This document shows, one piece after another, positions 1 to 10,788 of a DNA stretch of 39,861 bases. The position numbers were made by a program, and so were the translations under genes. Position 1 is the first letter of the stretch; the number at the start of each line of letters is the position of its first letter. Under the pieces are notes generated by a model that worked only from the letters and a program-made list of their open reading frames with translations, did not search any database and was not told the origin of the DNA. Origin of the DNA: Lingula anatina (lineage: Eukaryota > Brachiopoda > Lingulata > Lingulida > Lingulidae); contig NW_019775412.1 in the NCBI RefSeq assembly GCF_001039355.2, positions 359,460-399,320 on the forward strand. The letters are read 5' to 3'.

Positions 1-255
1 TATAATATGTACCCGCATATCTTAATGTTGTCTCAGAGGTTGCAATATATATTTAATGTTGCATAATGATGGACATATTATCAAGTAATTTTATTTTGAT
101 GGGCACTTTTTCTCCTTCCACAAATCTTTTTATGATAATTGCCTTTACTCTGAACACAAATCTAAAGAAAAGCCAGATTTTGTGTAAACACAATTTGTAA
201 TACTTCCCTGGCTATCAAACATAACCATATTTTCCAGGTCCTATAATCTACAGCA

Positions 256-3200
256 ATGGCAGAGTCTCAAACCTCGCAAGCCGTCAATGGGATAGAAGAC
301 GACAGGTTTGAGCAGGATCTGAAAGAAATGCTGCGAGATGGACCAGTCCTTAATGACAGCAGCTCCACTGTCCAGAGTGGGGCCATGACTAAGGTGGACA
401 GTGTGGGTCCAGCCAGCATAAAACCCCCTCTGTACACAGCAGGCATGCAGAGATCACAGACCTTCCCTACATGTAAGGAAACCCAATTTTTTTCTTGGAG
501 ATGGGGGGGGGGGTTAAAATAGAGCACAATGTAATGCTGTGTGGTTCCAGTTCAAAAGTGTAGTAGTAGGTAAGCGTACAGGGTGCTCCATAAAAACAAC
601 ATTTTAAATTGAGATGGTAAGCAAAATAGGCCATTTTTATGGACCACCCTGTATTTCCTGTAAAAATAATGGACCATTTTACATATTTAACTTAAAAGTA
701 ATTAAATGTCTTTTCAGGCAGTAAAGTCAAATGCGAAAGGTCAGACTTTGCTTCAGTAGCTCGATAGTTTACTAGTAACAACAAGATACTCAGATTTCAT
801 TATAAAAGTGGGTTATTGTAAGCTTTGAGCATCAGCACATATAATTAGTAGAATTGGTACAAATGAATAACGTTTTATGCAACTTTGTGCTCGTAATGGA
901 TTTTGTTCTAAGCTGGCAGCTAATGGACAGTTACTAGTACTGTAATCATATGATTGCTTGCACTGCCATTAATGATTCATGCTTTGTTACTTGTACAATA
1001 TTCTCAATCCTACATGACTCAAACAGGCCCAAGAGATTGCAAAATTCATGAAGTAAATACATTTTCACTGCATGCTTGCTGTGTCAGTAACATCCTTCCA
1101 TATTTCCTTCTTGTAGCTACTGGTAGTCCCAATATGTCTGCAAGAAATGGTGGAGGGACCAACCCCCCACGTCCGTTTTCTCAGACGGCTTCCTCCAAAC
1201 TGGATAGTATCAAAGAGTGGAGTCTCAACACATTCAAGTGCACCAAACAGCTGTTAGCAGAGCGCCTGGGCAAGGGCTCTAGGACGGTAGATCTGGAATT
1301 AGAATCAAAAATAGAAGTACTGAGAGACACACAGAGAAGATATTCCAATGTGTTAAAGTTGTCACGTGCTCTGACCAATCATTTTTATCATGTTGTGCAA
1401 ACACAGAGGGCGCTAGGGGAGGATTTCGCGGAGCTTGCGCAGAAGTCGCCAGAGTTGCAGGAGGAGTTCAATTATAACAGTGAAACGCAGAAAGCTTTGG
1501 TCAGAAATGGTGAAACACTACTAGGTAGGGAACTAAATCTGATGACATGCTGTTCTTCTTTTTTTTTTATTTAATCAAAAAAGAAGAATGGGATTGTTTT
1601 TCCTTTTTTCTCTGGAGGAAATTTTGATAAACTAAAAAAAGATATTTAAGTATTTGATGAATTCTTAGCAGTGTTTTATAAAAAAAAAATAATGAAAAAT
1701 AGACAAGAAAATGAAAATATTAGTTGGATTAAGCCTAGGTTAGATGTGTTGTTGTATGTTCTGTAATATATTTTCTGTCCTGGCACATATATATTTAAAA
1801 CTTTTGGTTTACCACAGACTGTATTCATTAATAAATATTCCATTTGAGTTATTGAAATGACGGGGTTTCTGCTGACCACACAGCAGTATATTTTCTGCAT
1901 AATGCATCCTGAAACCAGCCTCACATGAATATTTCATAGATCTTCACTACTCTTCAGTGAAATAATCAGACTTATTGATCCATAGAAGCATCTCCACTAT
2001 ATAGAATAGATATTTGTTTTTGTCAAAATTTGAGAGTCATCATTTGACAAAAGATTTCTGAGAAAATATTTTTTATTCTTAGAAATATGCTTAGGGGATA
2101 TTCTTAGAAATTGTGTCATTTATACCTTGAATAGAAAGCAGATTTTCTTAACACTACCCCCCCTTCCAAAAAAAAAAAAAGAAAGAAAAAGAAGAATAAA
2201 TACAAAAAACACTAGAAAGAAGAAAAAAAAGAATAAATAAGATAAAGAACACAGAGTAAAAAAAAATTGATAAAATATTTTAAGCATCTTAACTCATGAA
2301 AATAACCACTGTATGCCATTATCTTGTATAATTTGTTCTATACAGCTTTATAAGCAGTTTGTACGCTATAGATCTTAGTCTCCAGTGAGCATAATACTTA
2401 AAATAATGATGCCGATAATGAACTGCATTCATTTGCTATTGCAGGTGCTTTGAATTTCTTCACCTCCAGCATCAACACCCTGATCAACAAGACAATGGAA
2501 GATTCCTTGGAAACCATTAAGCAGTATGAAGCTGCAAGGTGTGTTTGTGTGTTAGTCAGCAGTTTGAGATTTAAAAAAAAGTAAAATATATTTTAATGCT
2601 CCTCACAAATAAAAACAATTGACATTTTAAGGTTTTCACACTTTGTAAATTTCTTGGAAGAACTAAATATACAACTGGTTTGTATTCAGGATTGAGTATG
2701 ATGCCTATCGCACAGATCTGGATACCCTGCAGTTGGGACCAAAGAACCCACAGACCATCCCAAGGCTTGAGGAGGCCAAGAGAAAGTTCCAGCTCCATAA
2801 AGACAAGTTTGATAAACTACGAGAAAATGTGTCCGTTAAGTTGCAGTTCTTAGATGAAAATAAGGTAATGTATTATACCTAAGCCATCAACTTTAAAGGT
2901 GGGGAGGGGGGGTCTTTTCTCAAAAAGTGGACATTTTTACCTCTTAGCTGATTTGACTCTAGAAATGGCACAGAACCTACATCGAATTTTGGTTCAGGGT
3001 GGACCTCTCCATCCAGAAAGGCCCTCCTCAATACCACCACCCCCTCCCCCCTGACAATCCCCTTAGACACACATGCACAGCAACTGTTCAGCACATTTAC
3101 TGTGTGTGATTCATGGTGGAAATTGGATCTGGTAGACTGATTGATGAGAGGATCTACTGGTAGTATTGGCAATCAAAATAATCAATCTTCTTAGCAGCAC

Positions 3201-3913
3201 AGTGCTTTCAGTGGTCAGCTTTCACTAATAAAAGGGGTTCCAACCAGTATTTCTAATATGGTAGAATGGTCAGTTATTCTACCTCAATATTTATTCCACG
3301 ATATGTGCAATAGAATCTATTACCAGGATTATTAGCCTGGTTAGCTTTTCTGTAACAACTTTTTGGGTTACACCAGTAAATTTTGTATTCAAGTCAAATT
3401 AATTTTATCCAAAACTAGTGATAGATGACATGAAATGATAAAGTAATTCTGTTTCACATGACCTATAGCATATCCTAGGTCTCATTCCTAATGAAGGTGG
3501 TGTTATAATATGTAGATCGACATTCAGGGACTCACTGAATGCAATCAGATTAACAGATTAACACACTTGCTCCCTGGCATTGAGCAAAATACAGAAAAGC
3601 TGGGGATTATATGAGTACATTGGAAACAAGAGGAGGCATGTTAATTTGAGTGTATTCTGCCAGAGTTTCATTGGGTATCAGTCCATAGAAGATTGCTGTA
3701 CACTCTACTATGCCATATATTTTCCCAGAACAACCAGCATCATAGGTTCTCTGTCATTTTCAGATCAAAGTGATGCACAAGCAGCTGTTGTTGTTCCACA
3801 ATGCCATATCTGCCTACTTCTCGGGGAACCAGTCAGCTTTAGACACCACTCTGAAGCAATTCAATATCAAACTGAAACCAACAGGGGATTCCCCCTCATG
3901 GCTGGAGCAGTGA
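256..3913 (+). CDS. ARFIP: Arfaptin (BAR/AH-domain Arf, Rac and Arl1 effector), 5 coding exons
   Basis: Coding exons are 256-472, 1117-1524, 2445-2538, 2690-2864 and 3764-3913. All junctions are GT/AG, the sum is 1044 nt and the protein is 347 residues, close to vertebrate arfaptins. Arfaptins are curved dimers that bind GTP-loaded Arf/Arl1 and Rac on trans-Golgi membranes and help form secretory carriers. The N-terminal 95 residues are low-complexity. From about residue 99 ([13 protein letters not shown]) an amphipathic helix leads into the BAR/AH domain. Family-typical blocks follow: [44 protein letters not shown], a KTMED-to-EAAR block, EYDAYRTDL and [19 protein letters not shown], ending in SWLEQ. 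The ATG at 256 lies 18 nt inside an exon whose acceptor is at 236-237, so a noncoding 5' exon and the promoter lie left of the window. ARFIP1 and ARFIP2 cannot be told apart here; invertebrates usually have a single gene. Confidence 0.96.
577..653. mobile_element. 77-bp Tc1/mariner-like MITE in arfaptin intron 1
   Basis: Two 20-bp ends (577-596 and 634-653) are inverted copies with one mismatch. They read TA then CAGGGTG, and CACCCTG then TA, so a TA target-site duplication fits. TA duplications and CAGGGTG-type ends are typical of Tc1/mariner elements. The core is under 40 bp, so the element is non-autonomous. Confidence 0.75.
3515..3670. mobile_element. Decayed copy of an inverted-repeat element in arfaptin intron 4
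   Basis: This stretch matches the reverse complement of 14924-15093. Shared blocks are the CTGAATGCAATCAGATTAAC end, an AAAGCTGG.GATTA core, and an AGGAGGC.TGTTAAT block. The right end is shortened and its terminal repeat is degraded. The boundaries are approximate. Confidence 0.6.
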
Positions 3914-4308
3914 GCTCACTGTGGTGGTTTCTCTCACCTTTGTTGCTGAAGATGATTCTTTGGAGCTGGAGTCTAGGTTAAAACTTCATGGAATAATGGA
4001 GCAGCAGCTCCCTTTTTTTTTTTTTTTTTTACGCCCTTCTTTGCCAGAGTTGAGTACATGGCAGGAAGAGCACAGGAATTAAACATTAGCAAACACAAAG
4101 ACGTTACAAATAATGATCTGTATGATATCTTGGACATAATATTGTGATTTTGTCCACAATGATGCTAACAGACAACCTTACACAGAGTTCCGATGGACCA
4201 GGCTGCAGTCAACCCTTACACTGAACTTTCACTTCTATATCAGTTGATTACATTTGATTAAACAGCTTTAATTTATATGCCATTGTGCTCCATTTTAATG
4301 TGATGATG

Positions 4309-4438
4309 CAAGCTCCAAGTTCAGAGTGATAACTTGGAAGAAAAGATACATGAATAATACAGTTATTCTTGATCAAGCTCCGAGTTCAGAGTGATAACTT
4401 GGAAGAATAGACATATGAATGATACAGTTATTCTTGAT
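4309..4438. repeat. Tandem duplication, 2 x 65 bp, in the arfaptin 3' region
   Basis: Copy 1 is 4309-4373 and copy 2 is 4374-4438. They are directly adjacent, equal in length and differ at only a few positions. Both begin CAAGCTCC and end in ACAGTTATTCTTGAT. Confidence 0.9.
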
Positions 4439-5882
4439 ATTTGAATGAAATATGAAGAGGTTATCTGTCTGTGTCTTTATTTGACTGAAAGTGACTTTTT
4501 TTTTTTGCCTTGTTAGATGCTGAACTTTTTTCACCCAGTCTTTTCCAAAATTTTATCAGGTGTTTATTGTTATGATATGTGATTATATTGCATTATTTAT
4601 GGGTACGTCACTGTTATGGACTTTGTTACATGCATTCAAGTTGCAGTCTGTTAATTTTGTTGCATAAGATGTTTTCGTGTCAGCTCTTTTATTCTCCAAG
4701 AAAGATAAAATTAGTTGAAATAAAGTTGGTGGTCATAGTAAAAATTAACGTCCAATGTAAAGTGCAGGCACATATATCTAGGCTGTGCCCATTGGTTAAT
4801 ATCTTATCAAACCAGGTGAAATATTCATATTAAATATGTGTACATAGCTTTGTTAAAATGCAGATTGGTGTAGATATCAAGTGATTTCTAAGATGTGATG
4901 AAGCCAGTGTATTCCAAGCACCTGTCGTGTTCAGAGCAGGAGAATTAGTTTTAGGTGGGAAGGGGGGAGGTTAAGTGGTGTCCCATTGTTGACAAATATT
5001 CAAGACTGATTGATGAGTGCTTACTTCATTCAATTTATTTCTGAAGTCAGAGATACTAAATGCTGAAGCTGTCTCCTGGTCTCTTTCATAGTTAGGGTTA
5101 GTATTCTGGACAGACAATCTTTGATAGATGCATTTTGTTTTTTAATTAAGTTGATGTGGCTATGGGTTTTTAGAGGGTTCTTGTTTGTTGTAGGTTGGTA
5201 AAGTGGTGGTGATTAGAGATAAAATCTATATAATTTGTCATCTGTGTCTTTTAATTACGTCATTTCTTAAGTACAATGTACATTAAAGACTTACAAAATC
5301 ATATGATTGACATTAGCAGTAATTAACAACTTTTGGGTACAAATTCAACTGTGAAATTATTTGTAGTCTATTTGAAATTTTGCTCTTAGAAATTGACGAA
5401 TGGTTGTGACAAAAAATGTAAAGTCTGTTTTGCCAGTATTTCTTTGTTGTCAATAATTCTATTTCTTTAGAAATGGTTCTGTTAAAAATCTTGTGAAGTA
5501 TTAAAGTCTGCCCCCAACCTCTTCCTGGTAGAATTTGCTTCCCTGGAGAATACTGTAGCAGCTGTTGTAATGTACAAAGTTTTGTGTGAGAAACGATACT
5601 GGATTTTGGTGGGAAACAGTTATAATTTTAGTTGAAAAATGATGAATGTATTGATAAGTGTTGTAATGACAATTAAAAAAGGGATAATTGCAATATAAGT
5701 CTGCTAGTTTGTTATAGGAAGTTTTGGTAGACTTTCAGTCCTTGCTTTTGATACTGTTATTTGTGATTGCTTTATTTCAATTTACTTATATTTTTTTGAT
5801 AATCATTATATATTCTTTATAATTCAGTTGCATGTATGGATGCCATACATTGTACATAGATATGCCACGTTTACAAACGGTC

Positions 5883-5888
5883 AATAAA
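5883..5888 (+). terminator. Polyadenylation signal AATAAA, distal, arfaptin
   Basis: A canonical hexamer about 2 kb after the arfaptin stop. The next gene lies on the opposite strand about 600 bp further on, so the two genes are tail to tail. The cleavage site itself cannot be read from sequence. Confidence 0.5.
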
Positions 5889-5910
5889 TAACAGATGGGT
5901 TAACTTTGTC

Positions 5911-6499
5911 CTTGTTTACTTTTGAAATAGAAAATAATTAAGGTCTTGAAAGTTGAAATTTGCAGTACAAAAATTTTTGTAGAAAAGCACTAGTGTGTTA
6001 GTGCTAATAAGCTGAAAGATGTACAAAATTTGCTCCCTTCACTTCCTTAAATTATATTTCAGATGATTGAAGTGACATATGACAACTGTTTAAATTTAAA
6101 AGCGTATTTGTTACACGTGCAGATCTTACATGGTGCCATTTTGTTTTGAATTACATTTTAACTCTGCCCTGTTTCGATTAATTAAATTCAGTAAACAAAT
6201 ATATTAAAGCATACTACAACAATTAATACATATAACAGGAAATGTCCATAATGTCCCACTTTGTTGATAGTCCTGAGGATGGAGTGCACAGTAGCTTATA
6301 ATCTGTCATATATGGAGGAGTTACGCTATCCACTTTAAGTTTGCAAATTCTCTTTAAATATAACAGGTCCTGTGTAACACTAGAAAAACCTGCTGTACAT
6401 TCCTTCCTTGTACTCCAAGGCCCACTCCAGGATGTTATAATCACTGTATGTTCACTTCAGATAACAATTCCTCAGAATGTTTTCTTAAGAGATGAAATG
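5911..6499. other. Intergenic, between the arfaptin and TIM8 3' ends
   Basis: AT-rich, with only short ORFs that have no recognisable content. It should hold the 3' UTR of the minus-strand TIM8 gene, but I find no canonical AATAAA on the minus strand close to its stop. Confidence 0.4.
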
Positions 6500-6784
6500 C
6501 TAATTAAGTTCTGGCAGGTCAGAAGAAGAAGAGGCCTGTTCTGCCTTTATCTGAAAATTCTTCACTATGACTCGCGTTGTATCCACTGCACGGTCGGCAC
6601 AGTTCTGAATGCAGGTTTCCACCCTCCCGCCAAGGGAGGAACTCATCTTAGACACGCACAGATCAAAACAGTTCTCTGAGAGCTTTAGGATGCGGGCCAT
6701 CACCTGTGACTGTGCTGACATCTGTTGGGCATACTGCTGTATTTGAGGGTCGTTCAACAAGGCATTCTCGTCCACACCAGACAT
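6500..6784 (-). CDS. TIM8-type small Tim chaperone, divergent copy
   Basis: An intronless ORF of 94 residues with the twin CX3C signature of small Tim proteins: C39-x3-C43, a 14-residue loop, then C58-x3-C62. Small Tims form hexamers in the mitochondrial intermembrane space (Tim8 with Tim13) and carry hydrophobic precursors to the inner membrane; the cysteine pairs form two disulfides. The loop length and the block after the second pair (CIQNCADRAVDTT) point to Tim8 rather than Tim9, 10 or 13. The usual K-P-G-P loop is replaced by KMSSS, unlike the neighbouring copy. A good splice acceptor (TTTCCTTACAG on the minus strand) lies just upstream of the ATG, so a noncoding 5' exon probably exists. 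The next TIM8 ORF ends only 124 bp upstream. Confidence 0.88.
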   Translation of the reverse strand: MSGVDENALLNDPQIQQYAQQMSAQSQVMARILKLSENCFDLCVSKMSSSLGGRVETCIQNCADRAVDTTRVIVKNFQIKAEQASSSSDLPELN

Positions 6785-6908
6785 TGTGTTTTTTTATGGT
6801 TATTCGGCAATTCTGTAAGGAAATGAGAGTCAAAATTACCAAGGCAAATTTCTATGACATGTTCAGTATTCAAATGCAAAGGGTTAATGCAGCTCGGGTA
6901 AATTCCGA

Positions 6909-7169
6909 TCAAGATGATGATGATGCTGATCTTTCTTCTGCTTTCCTCTGAAAACTCTTTACAACAAAATAGGTTGTGTCAACTGCTCGTTCTGCACAGT
7001 TCTGAATACAGGCTTCAACTCTGTCTCCGAGAGAAGGTCCTGGTTTGAATATGCACAAATCAAAGCAGTGGTCACATAGTTTTAGAATGAGGGCCATGTC
7101 TTGAGCCTTCTCCGACATAATTGGGATCTTGGTGTCACTCAAAATGTCACTTCGATCTGACACGGACAT
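6909..7169 (-). CDS. TIMM8: TIM8-type small Tim chaperone, canonical copy
   Basis: An intronless ORF of 86 residues. The twin CX3C motifs are C35-x3-C39 and C54-x3-C58 with a 14-residue spacer. The KPGPSLGDRVEACIQNC segment retains the conserved Tim8 P-G-P loop, and AVDTT follows. It is about as long as animal TIMM8A/B. An extra cysteine (C32) sits just before the first motif. It has the same strand and intronless form as the downstream copy, and the two share long blocks from ILKL to KAE, so this is a tandem duplication. A possible acceptor (CTTCATTCCAG on the minus strand) lies about 35 bp upstream of the ATG. The gene is head to head with RAP1. Confidence 0.92.
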   Translation of the reverse strand: MSVSDRSDILSDTKIPIMSEKAQDMALILKLCDHCFDLCIFKPGPSLGDRVEACIQNCAERAVDTTYFVVKSFQRKAEERSASSSS

Positions 7170-7731
7170 GATGTCTCTCTCTTTCCGTTATGCCAAGGCC
7201 TGGAATGAAGTCAAACAGAGCCAAACCTAAATGTTACATTTATTGGAGTCTGGAAAAAACGCGAGTCCATCTAAAGTTATGTAACGCACGTGCGATCATC
7301 TTAAATACACTTTCACGTTCACTGGTTTTCAACATGCCAAGGCTCATGTGCGATTCTGAAGTTCGATAGGGTATTTTATAACAAGTAAATATCGATTTTC
7401 GCTTAAAGTTTGCATATGTAGTATGCCTTTTGACCTTAAAAATCTCATGTACTGTACTAACGTGAATGTGACGAAATCATGATCCACATTGCAATCATTC
7501 GCATGCTAGCAATCTGCCTTATATTTAGCATAGAAGCAGTAAAGAACAGTTTCTCGTTTAAATAACTGATTTAAAACTCATAAAGTAGAATAAGAGCTTA
7601 ATTAAGAGTACAATTACCTAGTTTTGAAATTGATAATCCTCCACAGAGGCACAGCAAGCAGCGTGCTTTCAACTGACCTTGACCCTAGTGTGTCGCGCAC
7701 GCGCATTTATGTGCAAAATACTCGCGGAAGT
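7170..7731. promoter_or_regulatory. Head-to-head promoter region between TIM8 and RAP1
   Basis: The 562 bp between the TIM8 ATG (minus strand) and the RAP1 ATG (plus strand) must hold the promoters of both genes. The RAP1 side is richer in CpG (around 7690-7730). A minus-strand donor-like site (ACTAG followed by GTAATT, at 7620/7621) could end a noncoding TIM8 first exon. No TATA box stands out for either gene. Confidence 0.5.
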
Positions 7732-9706
7732 ATGGCGGTTTATTCGCATTGCGAAACTTTATTTACCAACCCTGATGGAACTCCTATGCATTTCTACATG
7801 CGCCCTTGCGACGAAAGAGCGATTCTCAGACCCGTAGTTGAGGTACTCTCTTGATCTCTGATGGCATAAAATATAAGTAACTCTGCAGCGTACCGAAAAG
7901 ACGTCTGCTAGTGCTACGAGCTTAGTGATACTGACGCAGTGACATTGCTACGTTACAGACGTATTGAAAGTATTTGCCATTATGAAGACAGTTTCTGTAA
8001 CAAGCCACATTCTCCTGTTATGTATATAAATAAGGATTTATATTGTTCTCATGATCAGACTTTTTTCCACATAGCACACTTTTAATTAAATGATTGACAC
8101 ACTTTTGCTTTCAGCATGGTGGTGGCATTTTGTCAGGGAAGCAAGGCAATGATTCAATAAAGTAAGAGCTGTTTAACACAATTTCTTTTTGTCCTTTAAA
8201 AAGCAAATACACCAGATAGCTTATTCATTTTCACTTGCATGAAACCTGTGCATCAGCAGTCAGTAGACAATTTTTTTAATATGTAGACTGTTTCCACATG
8301 AAAGCAAAGGCCTCAATTAGTGTAAAATGATGACCAATTTTTATTTTACCTCTCATCTCCTCAAATTGCACTGGCATTGCAGTGGATGCACAAACAGGGA
8401 TTAGTTAGCTTTAGCTAGTTTACATATATGCAAACGATTCTTGTTAAGACTATAAGGTGTCCACAAAATGCTCAAGTTTGAAGGACAATTTGGGACCTAA
8501 GTAAAAGGTGTGTGTGTGGGGGGGGGGGGGGGATACTCTACCTGGTCAAGAAAGTTGTGGTCCTTTCACCGCATGGTTACTAGTACCTGTACTAGACATT
8601 GAAAAATGGTCTGTACTAGTACTTATTTACTGTTTAGTTGTCAATATTTTCATATCCAGGCTGGCAGAACCTGGGAGTGTGGTTAAAAGTGATGATTACT
8701 ACCTTGCCAATTTTATAACAGACTGTGTGGAAAAGAATACTTTAATGGACATTGAAAAATACAGGTGGGATCCGTCACCCTGGGTATACATTATCTTTCA
8801 CTGAGTTTTTTTTTCTTTTTTTTTCAATTTAACTTGATGAATAATAATTTGTTGATTTGTACCCAGTATTTATCTTTTTTCAGAGTCACTGAATCAGTTT
8901 GTCATTAAGGCTTCGTTCACATGCAATGTCTATTTTCTAATTTCTATTTTCTATTTGCGGTATGCCTAATGATCACGGTCTGTGGCCTGAATATCCCGCG
9001 GCGTAATTACTGGCAGCGCGAGCCAGTTACTATAAGTTACTATAAGTAACTGGCTCGCGCTGCCAGTAATTACGCGGCGGGATATTCAGGGCACAGACTG
9101 TGATCCTAAGATAGCGCAAATAGAAAATAGAAATTAGAAAATAGACATTGCACGTGAACGAAGCCTAAGTTGTATTGTAGGGTCCACATACCCAGTCCAA
9201 TGAGTTAAATTTAATATATATACAATAACAAAAATGTGATTATCTTGAAAAAATATTATAGCATCGGATCAGCTTGACAGTGTAGAAAACACTTTGCTTC
9301 ACCTTTCATATAACTTGAAACCTTGTGAATCTGTGATGATGTTGATTGTCTTCTCCAGGCTGAAGCCATGTGATGTGGCTGGAGAAAACATGATAGTTAT
9401 GTCCACTGAGGCTGTTGATGACACGGACCTGGAGCCAGCTGAACACATCATCAGATTGACTGCCAAAGACAGAAGGGGGTGAGTGGGGATGAAGGGGGGG
9501 GGGTGAGTGGACAGGGGAGGGACAGACGGGGGGAGGGGGTTATAGCACGGGATGGACATGTGACCTGGAGCCAGCTGATCACATACTAGTAATCAGATTG
9601 ACTGCCAAGGACAAACAGGAGTGTGTGAGGAGGGGATGTTAAATGCCATGTTAAATTCTGGCAAAATTTTACCATTTAATTATTTATTATTATTATTAGT
9701 ATTATT

Positions 9707-9750
<44 letters not shown>

Positions 9751-10751
9751 TTTTTTGGTTGGATGCGATGAATTCAGTATGAGATTTTTTCTGTGTGTTT
9801 TTCTTTTCTTTTGTATCTCAGTAATTTTCACATTGGTGATTTAGGAGGAAGAAGTACATGTTGTCTGAGGAAGTGAACATCATAAAACATATAGTGGAAA
9901 ACAGATTATATCTGGATGTTGGTGGAAACAGAGTGTGGAAGGACATGGAGAAATTGGAAGTATGTTTTTATGAAATTGAGCTAATATGAAAAAAGTTTTC
10001 AACATTGTTATGAAAATTCCAAAATAAATGTTTCTTAGAATTAATATCCCTACTTTCCCTACCTTCCTACCTATCTATCCATCTACCTGCCTGCCTACCT
10101 ACTCGTGCTTGGTTCTTATGTGGATAACATGAATAAGCTAGAATAATTAAAAATGTTTACTCATAAAAATTTTTAATTTATAAATGATTGAATGTATTGA
10201 GTCATCCATAGATTTGGAATGAGAACTATGTAGAACCCTGATACTGGAACTTACATTAGCAACTGACCTACATTGCTGTCTCAACCTCATTACCTAATGA
10301 AAACTCTCAGATTGAGGCTGCAACATCCGTCACTTGCCAAGGTAAGTTCCACTATAAGAGTTTTCAGGTAGACATAGTTCTTATATGAAATCATGATGTG
10401 TATAATTTTCATTTCAATTCATCAGATCACCTCGCATTCCTGGCAGTCAATGAAGCACCACTACAAGATGCACATCTTACCCAACATCAAGTCTTTCAAC
10501 ATACCTAGTCACTGGCCTTCCCTGCTGACCACTGCTTCAGCTGGGAAAGACGAAGAAGGTAGTTCTTTTTTTCTGTTCTCCTTAGAAATATTATTTTAAA
10601 ATATTGCTAGGTTAGAATAAAATATAAGGAGTAAAAAATGAATAAAAAAAAAAAAGATTTTAAAGCTTTAGTTTACATATATGCAAATGATTCTTGTTGA
10701 TATTGTAGGTGTTTCTCTAAATTTTGGCAGGGAATTCAAGACCTAACTAGA

Positions 10752-10788
<37 letters not shown>

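Larger units (their letters stand above)
3914..5910 (+). other. Arfaptin 3' untranslated / downstream region
   Basis: About 2 kb of AT-rich sequence without a credible coding region follows the arfaptin stop codon. Canonical AATAAA signals occur at 4719-4724 and 5883-5888, so a short and a long 3' UTR are both possible. It contains a T tract near 4013-4030 and the 65-bp tandem duplication listed separately. I see no RNA gene here. Confidence 0.5.

Noticed and set aside
954-1116. Upstream extension of the arfaptin exon 2 ORF
   Set aside because: The acceptor at 1115-1116 joins exon 1 in phase; the extension is intron sequence.
3580-3981. 133-residue ORF over the last arfaptin exon
   Set aside because: It reads the exon in the wrong frame and starts in the intronic MITE copy.
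7624-7731. 36-codon upstream extension of RAP1 exon 1
   Set aside because: In frame, but the residues show no RAP1 resemblance and the BRCT starts right after the ATG at 7732.
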